DNA of 64,000 nucleotides, taken from Macrolepiota albuminosa (Eukaryota > Basidiomycota > Agaricomycetes > Agaricales > Agaricaceae). A program made the position numbers and the translations under genes. The DNA lies in NCBI GenBank assembly GCA_027475525.1, contig JAMWFC010000055.1:2567042-2631041 (forward strand), in the 5' to 3' direction. How positions within the stretch are numbered: the stretch's first letter is position 1; every line of letters starts with the position of its first letter. The notes beneath the pieces were generated by a model. The model ran no database searches. It saw only the letters and a list, made by a program, of their open reading frames with translations, and was not told where the DNA came from. Below are positions 35,898-45,929 of this stretch, piece by piece.

Positions 35898-37700
35898 TCA
35901 GTCACTCTCATCTTCCAGCAGCAAAGAGTCGTCGGAAATTGGCAAGGAGGAGTCACAAAGGGGGAGAAGATTGCCAGGCAAGATGTTGTTGGAAGTTTGC
36001 CAGTCCATGGCGGCTTGGCAATCTGCCTGGTAGTCGCGGAGAACGCTAAGGCTACGACCCAAATTGGAGTAACGCAACCTCAGCGCCATCAATTAACTGC
36101 AGACTTGTTCCCGCTCCCGACTCATTGTCGCTTCCATCATTGACGCCCTCCTTGAATACCGCTCCAACATCTCGCGAGGGTTGAGCGCTATGATGGGGTA
36201 GACGAGGTCTTGTCCCAGCTACTGGAAAGCGTCGCCAGTGACCGACGGTTCAGGCTGGGGGGTCCAGGCGGGGTTGACCCTGGCGACTACTGGGCACCTC
36301 AGCTCCAATCTGGCAACGTCCTTGGGGTCCGATACGTCCCAGGGGGCAACGTTACCATAGGGAGGCAGCCAGCGCCACTCTGGCTCCTCCCTGGCAACTC
36401 CTGCTGCTGCCTCCTCTCCTGCTGCTGCCTCCTCTCCTGCCGCTACCTCCTTTGCTGAGGTCTCCTCCCCACCACCTTTGCGCTGCGTCGCCAAGGTTTC
36501 TTCGTCCTCCCCCTCAGCGTCCTCATCCCCTCCCGTTGCTGCCCCCTCTGTCTTCTCCTCATCCCCCATCTTGACGTCGGCGGGGGCTTCTTCCTGCTCT
36601 CCCTCCTCCTGCTCCTTGCCAAGGGACCTCGCCGCCAAATGGATGGGCGACAGGAGGCCACTTGGGCCCGCCTCAGGATCGCGAGGAGGCAGGCGACTCA
36701 CCGCCAAGGCCTTCTACAAATCAGCCATCTCAGTATCTTGAGGAGCTGGTGAGAGGGAAGGCGACGACACTACCCGAGGTCGCTTTGCCTTGCCCTTCCC
36801 TTTGCTGGGGGAAGGGGCTTGTTGTTTTGCTGGGACCGAAGTCCCTTGGCGCTTGCCGGCGCCTTGGTTGCCGACTGTTTCCATCCCATCTCCTTGGCAT
36901 GTCAGCAACGCCAAGGAGGCACGTCCAATAACTGCCATACCACCGGCAGCGACCTTCTTCTTCTGCCCCTCCACAAACTCCCTAGCCCTCCTTACCAGCA
37001 CGGCGCAGGAAAACGTTTTCTTGATGAGGGCATCTGGCGCACCGTCATGCTCGCGACTTTTGGCCCCATCGATAGTGCAGGCACGCTTGAGAGCGCCACA
37101 ACGATAACATGGCTGGGCCCCAGTCGGGAACCAGCAGCCTTCTGGGTTGTTGTCTGCCCAGCACTTGTCACACTAGCGCTAAGAGTTAGCCAAAGACTCA
37201 AGAAGATATAAAAGTGACTTACCGCTCCCCATGCCTCCTTGAAAGCCTGCCGGGTCGCCAGGGAAACAGTTTTCTTCCCCTTCATCTCCTCCATCACGAC
37301 CCCGGCCTCTTGCCCCTCATCAAGGACTGCCTCCTTGCGACGCGGCAACAACAGTCCTTTGAGCTCCTTGTCGTCAAAGGAGCTTTGTGTTGGCGCCTAC
37401 AAAGACTTAGTAATTTCAGTCCAAAAAGAAAAGACCACTTACTGCATATTGAGGAGCCACCTTGCGACTCTGCGAATGTCGTTAGCGACCGTTGGCAACG
37501 GCAAGCGAAAATCAGCACTTACCTTGCGTTTGGAAGCACCTGCAGGCTTCCTCGGCGAGCCCGACTTGCTAGCCGGCAACACTGGGCTCAAAGTGTTGCT
37601 GGCATGACCTACCTTGCCGGATTCTTCAGTCCCCTGCCTCTCGGCGGCAGGCGCCTTCCCAGCGGCAACATCCTCCATCTCTGCTGCCAATGCTGCCACT
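35898..37700 (-). pseudogene. Gyp-C opposite-strand gene with Cys cluster (spliced, three stops)
   Basis: Reads from just inside the 3' LTR toward integrase. Possible first exon near 37700-37640 (EMEDVAAGKAPAAERQGTEES) with GTAGGT or GTAAGT donors; second exon about 37384-37223 (SSFDDKELKGLLLPRRK..., RQAFKEAWGA), intron 37222-37164 (GTAAGT...CTAAC...AAG), then a long exon from 37163. This exon opens with C-x8-C, then C-YR-C-GALKRA-C (C-x2-C-x6-C, half of a Zn(II)2Cys6 cluster), basic K/R stretches, an acidic Glu/Ala-rich region, PYGNVAPWDVSDPKD and a helical C-terminus ending at 35898. Stops TAG at 36714, TAG at 36216 and a TAA near 36100 interrupt the same frame. Function unknown; DNA binding is an inference from the cluster. 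A comparable gene lies in Gyp-B at 40281-42000. Confidence 0.6.
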
Positions 37701-37789
37701 CTCTCCCGCTCCTAAGAATGCACAGACCACTTGTCACAAAAGCAGTAACGGTAGCCTTATTTGGTGACTGAGGACAGTCAATTTTTTAG

Positions 37790-37800
37790 TTGGGGGGAGA
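37790..37800 (+). promoter_or_regulatory. Polypurine tract of Gyp-C
   Basis: GGGGGGAGA immediately before the 3' LTR, the expected plus-strand priming site. Confidence 0.8.
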
Positions 37801-38738
37801 TGATAGGACCCCATACAGGATCAGCGCATCAACAGCAGGCTACGGCAACATGGCACAGGCTCATAATACCTTAGCACGCACTAATTAACCAATTTTGGCG
37901 ATATTTGATGGCCGCGCACGGCAAGAAGCAGATCCAATCAGTGATAGCGCCAACGGCAGACAAAATGACAGCTGACAGATGGCATCAGTCACTGACGACA
38001 GTGCTTAGGGAGAAGCCTGATGATCTATCAAAAACTGACGGACAGCTTGGCGTTTGACCTTGGCGTCTGACACCGCTTAGCGTCTCGATTCGGCGCCTGA
38101 CATTGCTAAGCACTTTGGACAGACAGAAGGGTGATGGATTGATGGTTTAGCACTGCGATCTGCCGCCTGGTGGCACCAAGGGTCTTGAATGGATGGTAGG
38201 GATCTGAAACCGTTGGAGCTACCCCTATGAAATTTTCTAGTTTACCGCACTTTGGCAATGGTTGGTCACTGGCGATGGTGAACTCCTTGTAGTATATAAA
38301 GTACTTACCGACTTGTACATACGCCATCAAACAATAGACCAGAGTTTCCTGCTCCCACTTCTTCAGTCTCCCTTACGCACAAAAGCTCATTTACGGTCGG
38401 CAACGTCGAACTCATCAGCAGTTGCAGACGCTCGCCAACACTCGACACATTTGTGCCTTGCAACTATGGCAGGCATTATCGACGCTTAGAACTTCGCTAA
38501 GCTTACCGTGTTCTTGCCGCTAACGTTGCCGTGTTCGCTTACCGCTCTTTCATAGGTGCTTTTACCTAAGCGCTTTACACTTGCCGGCTCCCCTTACCGA
38601 CTTTTCCCCATTTTCACAGACGCGTCCTCTGGGACCTGCCCGGGACTCCTCACATCACTTATAGCGCGCCCAACGCAAGCAATTGGTTTGGTAACACTAT
38701 AGTTATATTTGTTACTGACCAAACTTTGGGCGTCATCA
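37801..38738 (+). repeat. Gyp-C 3' LTR
   Basis: TGATAGGACCCC...GGCGTCATCA, 938 bp. Confidence 0.95.
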
Positions 38739-39253
38739 CTGGATGAGTATACAAGGGATGCCTAAACATGTAGAAATTAATCTTACTAAAATGATTAAAG
38801 ATTTTATATGGGGAGAAGGGACCCGCCCAACTATAGGCCTTGATACCTTATGCCTGCCATACGAGAGGGGTGGAAAAAAACTATTGAACCTCTCATTAAG
38901 AAATGATGCAATTGAATTGATGAAAGTGAAAAGGTACCTAAATATTGGGCCATCAAGACCCATGTGGGCAATTGTAGCGGACGATATCCTGGAATCAAGA
39001 GTTGCAAAAAATGGTCAAAAGCAGAGGGAAATACCTTCTACAATCCATTCTTACAATACCTGGATGTTGACGCAAGAATGAGGGAGGAGGGCCTGCTGAC
39101 ATCAATACAAAGGATGATAAGAACTGCGAGGAAATACTCAATCAGCTTTTGCCCTCTAGCAATTGATGAAAGCATTAAAAAACAATTACCAATATGGTTC
39201 CACTTGGGGTTAGAAGAGATGAAAAATTTGCAAATAAACTCTGAACAGGCAAT
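38739..39253 (+). pseudogene. LINE-1 ORF2 part 3
   Basis: Continues part 2: MPKHVEINLTKMIKDFIWGE, LDTLCLPYERGGKKLLNLSL, then with a frameshift near 39040 FLQYLDVDARMREEG, CPLAIDESIKKQLPIWFHLG and EEMKNLQINSEQAI. It is cut by LTR-A at 39254. The next codons are found at 20452 on the minus strand. Confidence 0.87.
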
Positions 39254-39396
39254 TGTAAGGGCGACCTCTAGAGGCTGTGGCTCAGTCACACAGCTGGCAG
39301 AGGGAGATCCAAAGTGTATTAGAGTATGTACTGACAATATCATAATAACTACTCACCTGGCAAAGGGAGATCCAAAGAGAACAAGTCTAGGGATTC
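39254..39396 (-). repeat. LTR-A, right part in reverse
   Basis: Starts TGTAAGGGCGACC after the duplication GCAAT (39249-39253) and ends at GGGATTC where LTR-B begins. Complements the LTR-A piece at 20453-21071. Confidence 0.92.
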
Positions 39397-40151
39397 TGTC
39401 AGGTTCCGCTGAGTCGGGGGCTTTCCGGGAAAGCAATCGCCCTTACAATGCGGACTTGACCCATGGATACTCGGGTGTCTGGAACTCCGGGGCTAGGACT
39501 CCGGGGTTCAAGACGTGGACAGGGAAATCCCGGGAGAGGGGACTTAGTCTGGGGGTTTTGGGTGGTGGGTGACGGGGGAGTTCGGGTGGGGGTCGAGTCG
39601 TGAACCGGAGGTTCTAAGACGAGACCAAGTTAGCAAATTAAAGTCGCAAAGTGCGTACCAATCTTAGAGCACGCAAGTATTCAAGCGTGCCAGTCAAAAG
39701 CGTGCCAGTCAATGCGTACCAGTCAAGCAGAGGGCACGCAACAATCCAAGCAAAGCAATGTAACAGTGTATGTAATATCAAAACTAGCAAATACAACAAG
39801 GAACTATGCTATAAGTACTACGGGACTGGGTCTCGGGGTTCCAGGGTGTCTGGAATGGGTTCTGGGAGTCATTGAGTAGCGGGCAGGGACTGTATACCTG
39901 GATCGCACGTGTGGGGTGCGCGATCAATCGGTGTGGAGGGAGTTGTGATGCGTGATGCGTGATGGCTGGGAACGAGTCGCGTGATCCAATCGTTGATTGG
40001 GACTGGTGGTGGCTGATGGCAGTCCTTGATGCGCGTGATGGCGGTGTCAGTGGTCGTAATGGCGGGGTGTGTCCTGTGGGGTCGGAGGGAGGGTCCCGGA
40101 TGGTGTTCCGGGGGTGTTCCGGGGTGGGTCCGGAGGGGAGGGGTCGTGACA
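39397..40151 (-). repeat. LTR-B (755 bp), reverse; 3' LTR of Gyp-B
   Basis: TGTCAGGTTCCGC...GTCGTGACA. On the minus strand it follows a G-rich polypurine tract, so it is the 3' LTR of the Gyp-B element to its right. Confidence 0.93.
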
Positions 40152-40164
40152 TCACCCCCCCCTC
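40152..40164 (-). promoter_or_regulatory. Polypurine tract of Gyp-B
   Basis: Minus strand GAGGGGGGGGTGA ends exactly at the LTR start TGTCACGACC. Confidence 0.85.
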
Positions 40165-40280
40165 AGCGCCGAGACCCTCTGAGGCGCGCGGAGCTGGTGG
40201 TCTGGACTGGGGTCCAATCGTGGGATCCGGCACCTGACCTGCCACGTATTGAAAAAAAAATTTTACCAACCAACTCAACC

Positions 40281-42000
40281 ATGTCGCGTACGCCAACGCA
40301 TTCCCTGACGCCCCCGCCTACTGACGAAGTCGCACCCCTGATCGTGTGGGAGTCCCAGGATGCCCGGTACTGGCGCCGCCTAGATTAGGAGCGCATAGCG
40401 GCACTCGCCCAACAGCATAAGTGTCCCCGTGCCAGTCGCTTACCGCCACTGACCTTCCTCTTTCAGAACAACACAACATTCCTGCCCTGGAGGCGGGTCC
40501 TAGTCGGCTCCCAGCACCTGCCCCCGGTGCGGCCCCTGGCAGCTCCTCGGGGCCAGGTCTCAGCCGTCCTGCGCCCAACTTTGCGCGGATGACCGTGCGC
40601 CCCCCCCGTCCCCCTCTGCAGCCTCGATTGCCCACCCCACGATTCCGCCGTTCCGGGATGGCAGCAGGGACGATCACAGTAGTCCCAGATGACCGGCGCG
40701 TCGCGTGGGCAGACGCGTCGCAGGAGGTATTTGAGGAGGCTTTGGAGAGGCCCCAGGGATTGCCCACCCATAACTGGTGCGTGAGCAATGGGCCGGTAAG
40801 TGGGCTCTTACCTCGGGTTCCCTGGCTGACTTTGGTGTCGTAGTGTCTGCACTGTGCCCGCCGGCTGGTGACGTGCCTGTTCGAGGCCCCGGCTCCTTCG
40901 TCCCGCCGGAACACGTCTGTGTGCGAGGCGTGCTGCCTCAACCATGAACGGTGCTCCATGTCGGTGTTGTGGAGGGCACGCTGCGTCGCGCAGGAGCAGG
41001 GGTGGCTGCTGGGAGGGGTCACCTGGAGGATGGAGGTCGAGGAGCAGGACTGGGTGGTGGAGCCGGCGGGGGAGATGGCGGAGTCGGTGGGGGATGTGTC
41101 TGCAGCGCTCACGGAGGCGGCCAGGGGGTCGCTCGGGTGGGGGGCCGGGGCTGGCCCATGGTCCTGATCACGCGTCGGGCGACCCGGGCCGGGACCAGAA
41201 GTCACAAGGGTCGTGGGGAGCGTCCCGACAAGGGGAAGAGGCGGGTGTCACCTAGCCCCTCCCTGGGGCCCTCCAAGAGTGCGTGTTTGCCCTCTGGGAC
41301 CCTGCCCCTGGCTTCCCCCCCGCGTCTCTCCCTGGCAGTGTTCTCGCCTCTGTCGGGGCGGCCCCTGGGGGCGGACGTAAGGGTCCTGCTGGAGCGCCCG
41401 GGGGAGTCCGAGGGGACCAACGTGCAGAGGGAGTTGGAGGTGGGCCGGGAGGCACTTCGGCAGCTAGAGGAGGCCTGGGTCGCTCAGGGGGAGGCAGAGG
41501 CAGAGCTGGAGGCGTTGCGGGCAAGGTGGGGGCAGGGAGTGGGAATCCCGGAGAGGGCCCCCTCGGGACAGGAGGTGATGGAGGGTTTGCGCCGCGATGT
41601 GGTGGTCGCGCGCATGGCATCCCTGAGTGAGTCCTCTGTCGCCGGATTACTCCTTCTGCTAATGCCTCCAGGCTGGGCCCGGGAGCACCGTCTGCTCCTG
41701 GATGAGGCTGCCACGGCGCTGGCCTTGCTACAGGAGAGGCAGCGCCCGGAGGTGACGACCCCTGGGGTGGAGCGCGGCCTCGATCTCCTGGGGTGGCTGG
41801 TGGTCGCACATCGGTGGAGGAACGTGCCCGCTCCGGGATCCTGGTTTGAGCGTGTGCTGGACGAAGGCGAGCCCCTCCCATCCTGGGATCTGTTGGCCGA
41901 GGAAGTGTGGCAGGAGCATGGCTCAGAGGGGATGGGGGAGGGTTTCCGGGGCTGGCCGAGGGGAGGGGAGGGTGAGGGTAGTTTGGGATCCCAGCTCTAG
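40281..42000 (+). pseudogene. Gyp-B opposite-strand gene with Zn(II)2Cys6-like cluster and coiled coil
   Basis: Starts ATG 40281 (MSRTPTHSLTPPPTDEVAPL...), meets a TAG at 40386-40388, continues as ERIAALAQQHKCPR, then in another frame from about 40430 to 40795 (EQHNIPALEAGPSRL, TITVVPDDRRVAWAD, GLPTHNWCVSNGP). An intron 40796-40843 (GTAAGT...GTCGTAG, 48 bp, phase 0) joins to C-LH-C-ARRLVT-C, a 15-residue linker, and C-EA-C-CLNHER-C: six cysteines in the C-x2-C-x6-C pattern repeated twice, as in fungal binuclear zinc clusters (linker slightly longer than the usual 5-12). After a frame change near 41170-41210 comes a Glu/Leu/Ala-rich probable coiled coil (REALRQLEEAWVAQGEAEAE) and a Trp-rich end to 42000. 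It lies between integrase and 3' LTR on the strand opposite to pol. Probably a transposon accessory DNA-binding protein; broken in this copy. Confidence 0.6.
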
Positions 42001-42263
42001 AGCGCCCCGCTTTCTTGCTATTGTCTGTTTCGCGGTGCCATAATTGTAGAATAATGTACTTTACCAAAATGTATATACTTGGTCCCATGGTCAAGGGAAG
42101 TGTGCGTGAGGGGGTGAAAGAACCGGAGGAAACACCTTGCCCAGATTCCGGGATACTACTATGAAAAGGTACTAAAAAAAAAGAGTGAGATCTAGAAAGG
42201 GAAAGCAGAAAGTATACATGGGAGTTGAATCCCTACTGAGCCCAGAGGCGGGGGTTACGCCCA
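42001..42263. other. Gyp-B interval between convergent genes
   Basis: No open frame of note. An A-run of 11 is near 42172-42182; likely 3' UTRs of pol and of the opposite-strand gene. Confidence 0.5.
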
Positions 42264-43703
42264 CTACTGCCGTCTATGAGTCCTGCGTCTGGGAAGGTCG
42301 TTTCCCGAGTGCCGTTGTTGGAAGTCCCGGAGTTTGTCGAGGGCGCCTTTGAGGTTTCGGCACGGTTCCCAAGTGTCGTCTTCCGGGCCGTATCCCTTCC
42401 ACCATACGAGGAAGTGGGGTCGTCCACAAATTTCCCAGGAGTCGAGGATGTCTTCAACCTCGTAGTGGTACTCGTCCTCGACCTTGACCAGGGGAGGGGG
42501 CTCGGGGCGTCGTTCAGGGAAGGGATCCGGGGGGTGTCGTTCCAGGAGGCAGACGTAGAATACCAGGTGTAGACCTTTTAGTCCCGGGGGAAGCTCGATC
42601 TTGTAGGCGTGGGATAAGACCTTCTTCAATATTTTGAATGGGCCGAGGCGCTTGTAATCGAGTTTTGGGGAGGGCCGGCGGGTGTGGAGGTGGCGTCGAT
42701 CTAACCATACCTTTGTCCCGGGGGCCCAATCGGGGGTGTCTTCCCGTTTCTGATCAGCATGTTTTGCATAGGCCCAGTTCGCGGTGTCGATCTCTTCTCG
42801 GAGAAACTCGTGAAGGGATTTGAGATCCCGGGCGACCTCGTGGGCGGCGTGCAACGGGATGTCCCGGAGTGAGAGTGTCAGTCAAGGGTGGTATCCCTTG
42901 TTGGCAAAGAAGGGGGATACTCTAGTGGCAGAGTGCAGCGTGTTGTTGTAGGTGAACTCGGCCAGGGGGAGCTCGGCGCGCCAGTCGTCCTGCAAGTAGT
43001 TGACGTACAGTCGGAGGTACTGCTCGAGAGACTGGTTGACCCTTTCGGTTTGGCCGTCAGTTTTGGGGTGGTAGGCGGTAGAGAGGTTAGTCTTTACTTC
43101 AAGTGCCTTACACAGGGAAGTCCAAAACTTGGACACGAAGAGGGGGCCACGGTCAGAGACGATGTTGTCCAGGAGTCTATGTTTGGCAAAGACGTGCTCG
43201 AGGAACAGCCGGGCGAAGTCCGGAGCGGTGTCTGTGGTGTGGCAGGGTAGGAAGATGCCCTGTTTGGTTAGCCTGCACACAACGACGAGAATGGCATCGA
43301 ACCCTTCAGATTCTGGGAGTTCAACGATGTGGTCCAGGGATATAGAGGACCAGGAGCGTCGTCCGACTGGCAGGGGCTTCAGGAGTCCATATGGTCGGTG
43401 TCGGGGGACCTTGGCCCAGAGGCAGGGTTCACATGATCGAATGTAGCGGGTCACGTCCTTCTTCAACCCTGGCCAAAAGTAAGTCCGGGAGATCAGCTGG
43501 AGAGTCTTACGTATTCCAGGGTGTCCCCGGAGCTTGTGATTGTGGTGTTGACAGAGGACATCATAGCAGAGTCGGGCATGATCCGGGACGTAGATGCGGC
43601 CGTCCCGGAGGAGGAGTTTTTTGTCGGGGAACAAGGAGAAGGCGGGGTCCCGGTCGGTTCTGTTGGGAGGGCTGTGGAGGTCGTGGTCGGTGAAGTACTT
43701 GTC
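42264..43703 (-). pseudogene. pol: Gyp-B integrase and chromodomain
   Basis: Continuous frame with the RNase H tail, interrupted by TGA at 43704-43706 and again at 42882-42884. Zinc domain HHNHKLRGHPGIRKTLQL...CEPCLWAK (H-H-C-C); core SISLDHIVELPES (Asp), VSDRGPLFVSKFW (Asp), YHPKTDGQTERVNQSLEQY (Glu). After the second stop: [20 protein letters not shown] and [19 protein letters not shown], then a chromodomain ([34 protein letters not shown]). The chromodomain would direct integration to modified histones in chromoviruses. Both stops fit CGA (Arg) to TGA. Confidence 0.9.
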
Positions 43704-45496
43704 TCAGGGGGCGCGGCGGATCTGGCTCAGGGTCCCTTTGTCATTTAAGATCAGTACGGCATTCAAATGTTCGGGAAGGATCACCACGCGATGATTGAAC
43801 GCATTGCGTTCTGCCTCGAATGACTTCTTGGGATAGACGTCCGGTCGATGGGTGAGGGCATCGGGTTTAGCTCCAAGTCGTCTCGGGCGGTACTGGATCG
43901 TGAAGTTGTATTCCAAAAGAACCTCGGACCATCGGGCCATGTGAAGTACTGCAGGTTGTTATGATCTGAGTAGACCTGAATCCAGTGCTGGGCTCCCTCA
44001 AGGTAGGCTCGCCATTGTTTGAAGGCTTCGACGATGGCGAGGAGCTCCTTGTCATAGATGTTGTAATTGAGCTCGGCGTCGATCATGGACCAGGTGTAGA
44101 AGGCGACTGGCCGGAGTTCCCCGCCGTCAGGTTCCATCTGCGAGAGAATCCCGGCAATGGTGTAGTCGGAGGCGTCGCATTCCAGGATAATCAGGAGGGT
44201 CGGGTCGTAGTGCCGGAGTACAGGGGCGGCTGTGAAGGCCTCCTTAAGCAGGTTAAAGACACTCTGGCACTTACTGTCCCAGTTCCAAGCGACGTCCTTG
44301 CGTGTGAGCCGGTTGAGGGGTTTCGTGATGCCGGAGTAGTTATCTATGAACCTCCGGTAGAAATTAGTGAAACCCAAGAAGGACTGTACTTCCTTGACGT
44401 TCCGGGGCTGCGGCCAGTTGACGATGGCCTCGACCTTGTGGGGGTCCATACGAATGCCATTCGGGGATACTATGACGCCAAGATACTCAACTTCTTCTGT
44501 ATGGAATGAACACTTCTCAGGCTTGGCATGGAGGTTGTGCTCCCGGAGACGTTCGAGGACCTGCCGGACATGTCTCTGGTGGTCCTCCTTCGAGTCGGAA
44601 TAGATAAGGATGTCGTCCAGGTAGACGATCACGAAGATGTCACTCATGTCGTGGAAGATGTCGTTCATGAAGTATTGGAACGTGGTGGGGGAGTTAGTCA
44701 TTCCGAAAGGCATCACAAGGTACTCAAACAGACCATACCGCGTGCGGAACGCGGTTTTCCACTCGTGTCCCGGGGCGATGCGGACGTTGTTGTAACCGGA
44801 GCGGAGGTCGATCTTCGTATAAACCTTGGCACTGCGGAGTCGATCGACCAGATCGCCAATGAGCGGGAGTGGGTAGCGGTTCTTCTTGGTGATCTTATTG
44901 AGTCCCCAGTAGTCAACACAGAGTCGGAGCGAGCTGTCCTTCTTCTTGGCGAATAGAACTGGGGCTCTGGCGGCGGAGGCGGAGGGTTGGATGAATCCCT
45001 TACCGAGCATTTTGTCGAGGTAGTCCTTGAGGGCCTGGAGTTCGACCTCTGACATATTGTATACCTTGCCAAAAGAGGGGGTGGCTCCTTCCTCAAGATC
45101 GATGGTGTGATCATAGGGGCGGTGAGGAGGGATCTCCTTGGCGTCTCCTTCGGAGAATACGTCAGCAAACTTGTGATACTCTGGGGGAACTACTTCTCGG
45201 AGGATTTGCTCCTCGGTTTTCTTTTCCAGGGGAATAGTGTCCCCTCGTAGGTGTTCTTCTGGGAGAGAAGGCGAGGTGTGCAGCTGAAACGTGGGAGTTC
45301 CATCCCTCATGAGGCAGGCAAAGGGGGCGGCCCCAATGATCCTAATGTCGAGTGTGTTCGGGTCGATCGGGGTCGCGGGTACATTGGCCGGAGTGGGTGT
45401 GATGCGTCGCCCGCAAAGGACGTCTGGATATTCAGAAACCCGATGCATTCACGGGCCGGGACCCCTGAAAATGGCATACATTCCTCACCCAATGTC
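43704..45496 (-). pseudogene. pol: Gyp-B protease end, reverse transcriptase, RNase H
   Basis: Main frame 45448-43930. RVSEYPDVLCGRRITPTPAN and IRIIGAAPFACLM form the end of the protease/linker. RT motifs: KKKDSSLRLCVDYWGLNKIT, YTKIDLRSGYNNVRIAPGHE, YGLFEYLVMPFGMTNSP and the catalytic VYLDDILIYS, all intact; FLGFTNFYRRFIDNYS connection. RNase H: ILECDASDYTIAGILSQ, YNIYDKELLAIVEAFKQW, VYSDHNNLQYFT. Right after YFT a deletion with frameshift removes about ten residues, and the sequence continues ARWSEVLLEYNFTIQYRPRR to a TGA at 43704. The region 45449-45496 continues the protease in another frame. Confidence 0.9.
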
Positions 45497-45650
45497 TTAA
45501 CACGTTTCAGGTGAAGCCGCTCACGTTTCAGGTTGACAGCTCCCGGGTGGCCTTTGCTGCATCGTACCTCCAGGGGATCGCCTTCGACCACTACATGGCC
45601 CTCATCCAGTTCGACCCCAACAACCCGGCACTCTCCCTGGTGGTTTGAGA
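45497..45650 (+). pseudogene. gag: Gag capsid fragment, opposite orientation
   Basis: Plus strand encodes LTFQVDSSRVAFAASYLQGI and AFDHYMALIQFDPNNPALS, typical capsid sequence of the same kind of element, then stops. It abuts the minus-strand pol head to head. Confidence 0.7.
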
Positions 45651-45789
45651 CTAATGAGTACAGCCTGTAGCAGAATGCCAAAGCCAAAGATGTCCTGAGT
45701 CTAAGAAAGTCACTAAAGTCTCCAGTATGTCAAGTGTTGGTAGGCCTATAGTGTCCCTTGATGTGCTTAGCCCAAGTAGAAGCCTATCA

Positions 45790-45925
45790 ACGTAAATATA
45801 TAATGAGGTCATACATGAATCATAGAAAAGTAATGTAAGCATAATTTATGAAATAATAGAAAACATATGTGTATGTGGTCATAAAATAACATCATAAAAA
45901 GAAAGCCAGAGTTATACATCATTTC
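45790..45925 (-). repeat. Copia LTR fragment
   Basis: Matches 17017-17150 over its length. On the minus strand it starts TTGACAGAAATGATG, directly after the Copia gag remnant, so most of pol has been lost between them. Confidence 0.75.
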
Positions 45926-45929
45926 TGTC

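Larger units (their letters stand above)
28923..38738 (+). mobile_element. Gyp-C: complete 9.8-kb Ty3/gypsy element
   Basis: Two 938-bp LTRs (28923-29860 and 37801-38738), a primer-binding-site-like TGGAGCCCACC just inside, gag, protease, RT, RNase H and integrase on the plus strand, an opposite-strand gene, and a polypurine tract before the 3' LTR. It is inserted in LINE-1. A convincing target duplication is not visible (ACCAG left, CTGGA right). Several stops make it non-autonomous as it stands. Confidence 0.93.
40152..45496 (-). mobile_element. Gyp-B: chromodomain-type Ty3/gypsy element, 5' truncated
   Basis: Minus-strand order: protease end, RT, RNase H, integrase, chromodomain, then an opposite-strand gene, polypurine tract and 3' LTR. 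Gag and 5' LTR are missing on the right, where a plus-strand gag fragment follows at 45497. High GC. RT and integrase motifs are intact, but pol has one small deletion with frameshift and two TGA stops. Confidence 0.9.

Noticed and set aside
36819..37771. Plus-strand frames of 105-185 codons within Gyp-C after integrase
   Set aside because: Shadows of the opposite-strand gene; no motif and no continuity across neighbouring frames.
40318..42094. Long minus-strand frames (295 and 280 codons) opposite the Gyp-B accessory gene
   Set aside because: High-GC shadow frames with Pro/Arg/Gly-rich composition and no motif; the plus strand has the cysteine cluster and splice sites.
23200..45497. Inversion with breakpoints in gag (23.2 kb) and at the pol/gag junction (45.5 kb)
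   Set aside because: Would also rejoin LTR-A, but needs extra events to place the capsid fragment; exchange between the inverted LTR-B copies explains the data with one event.
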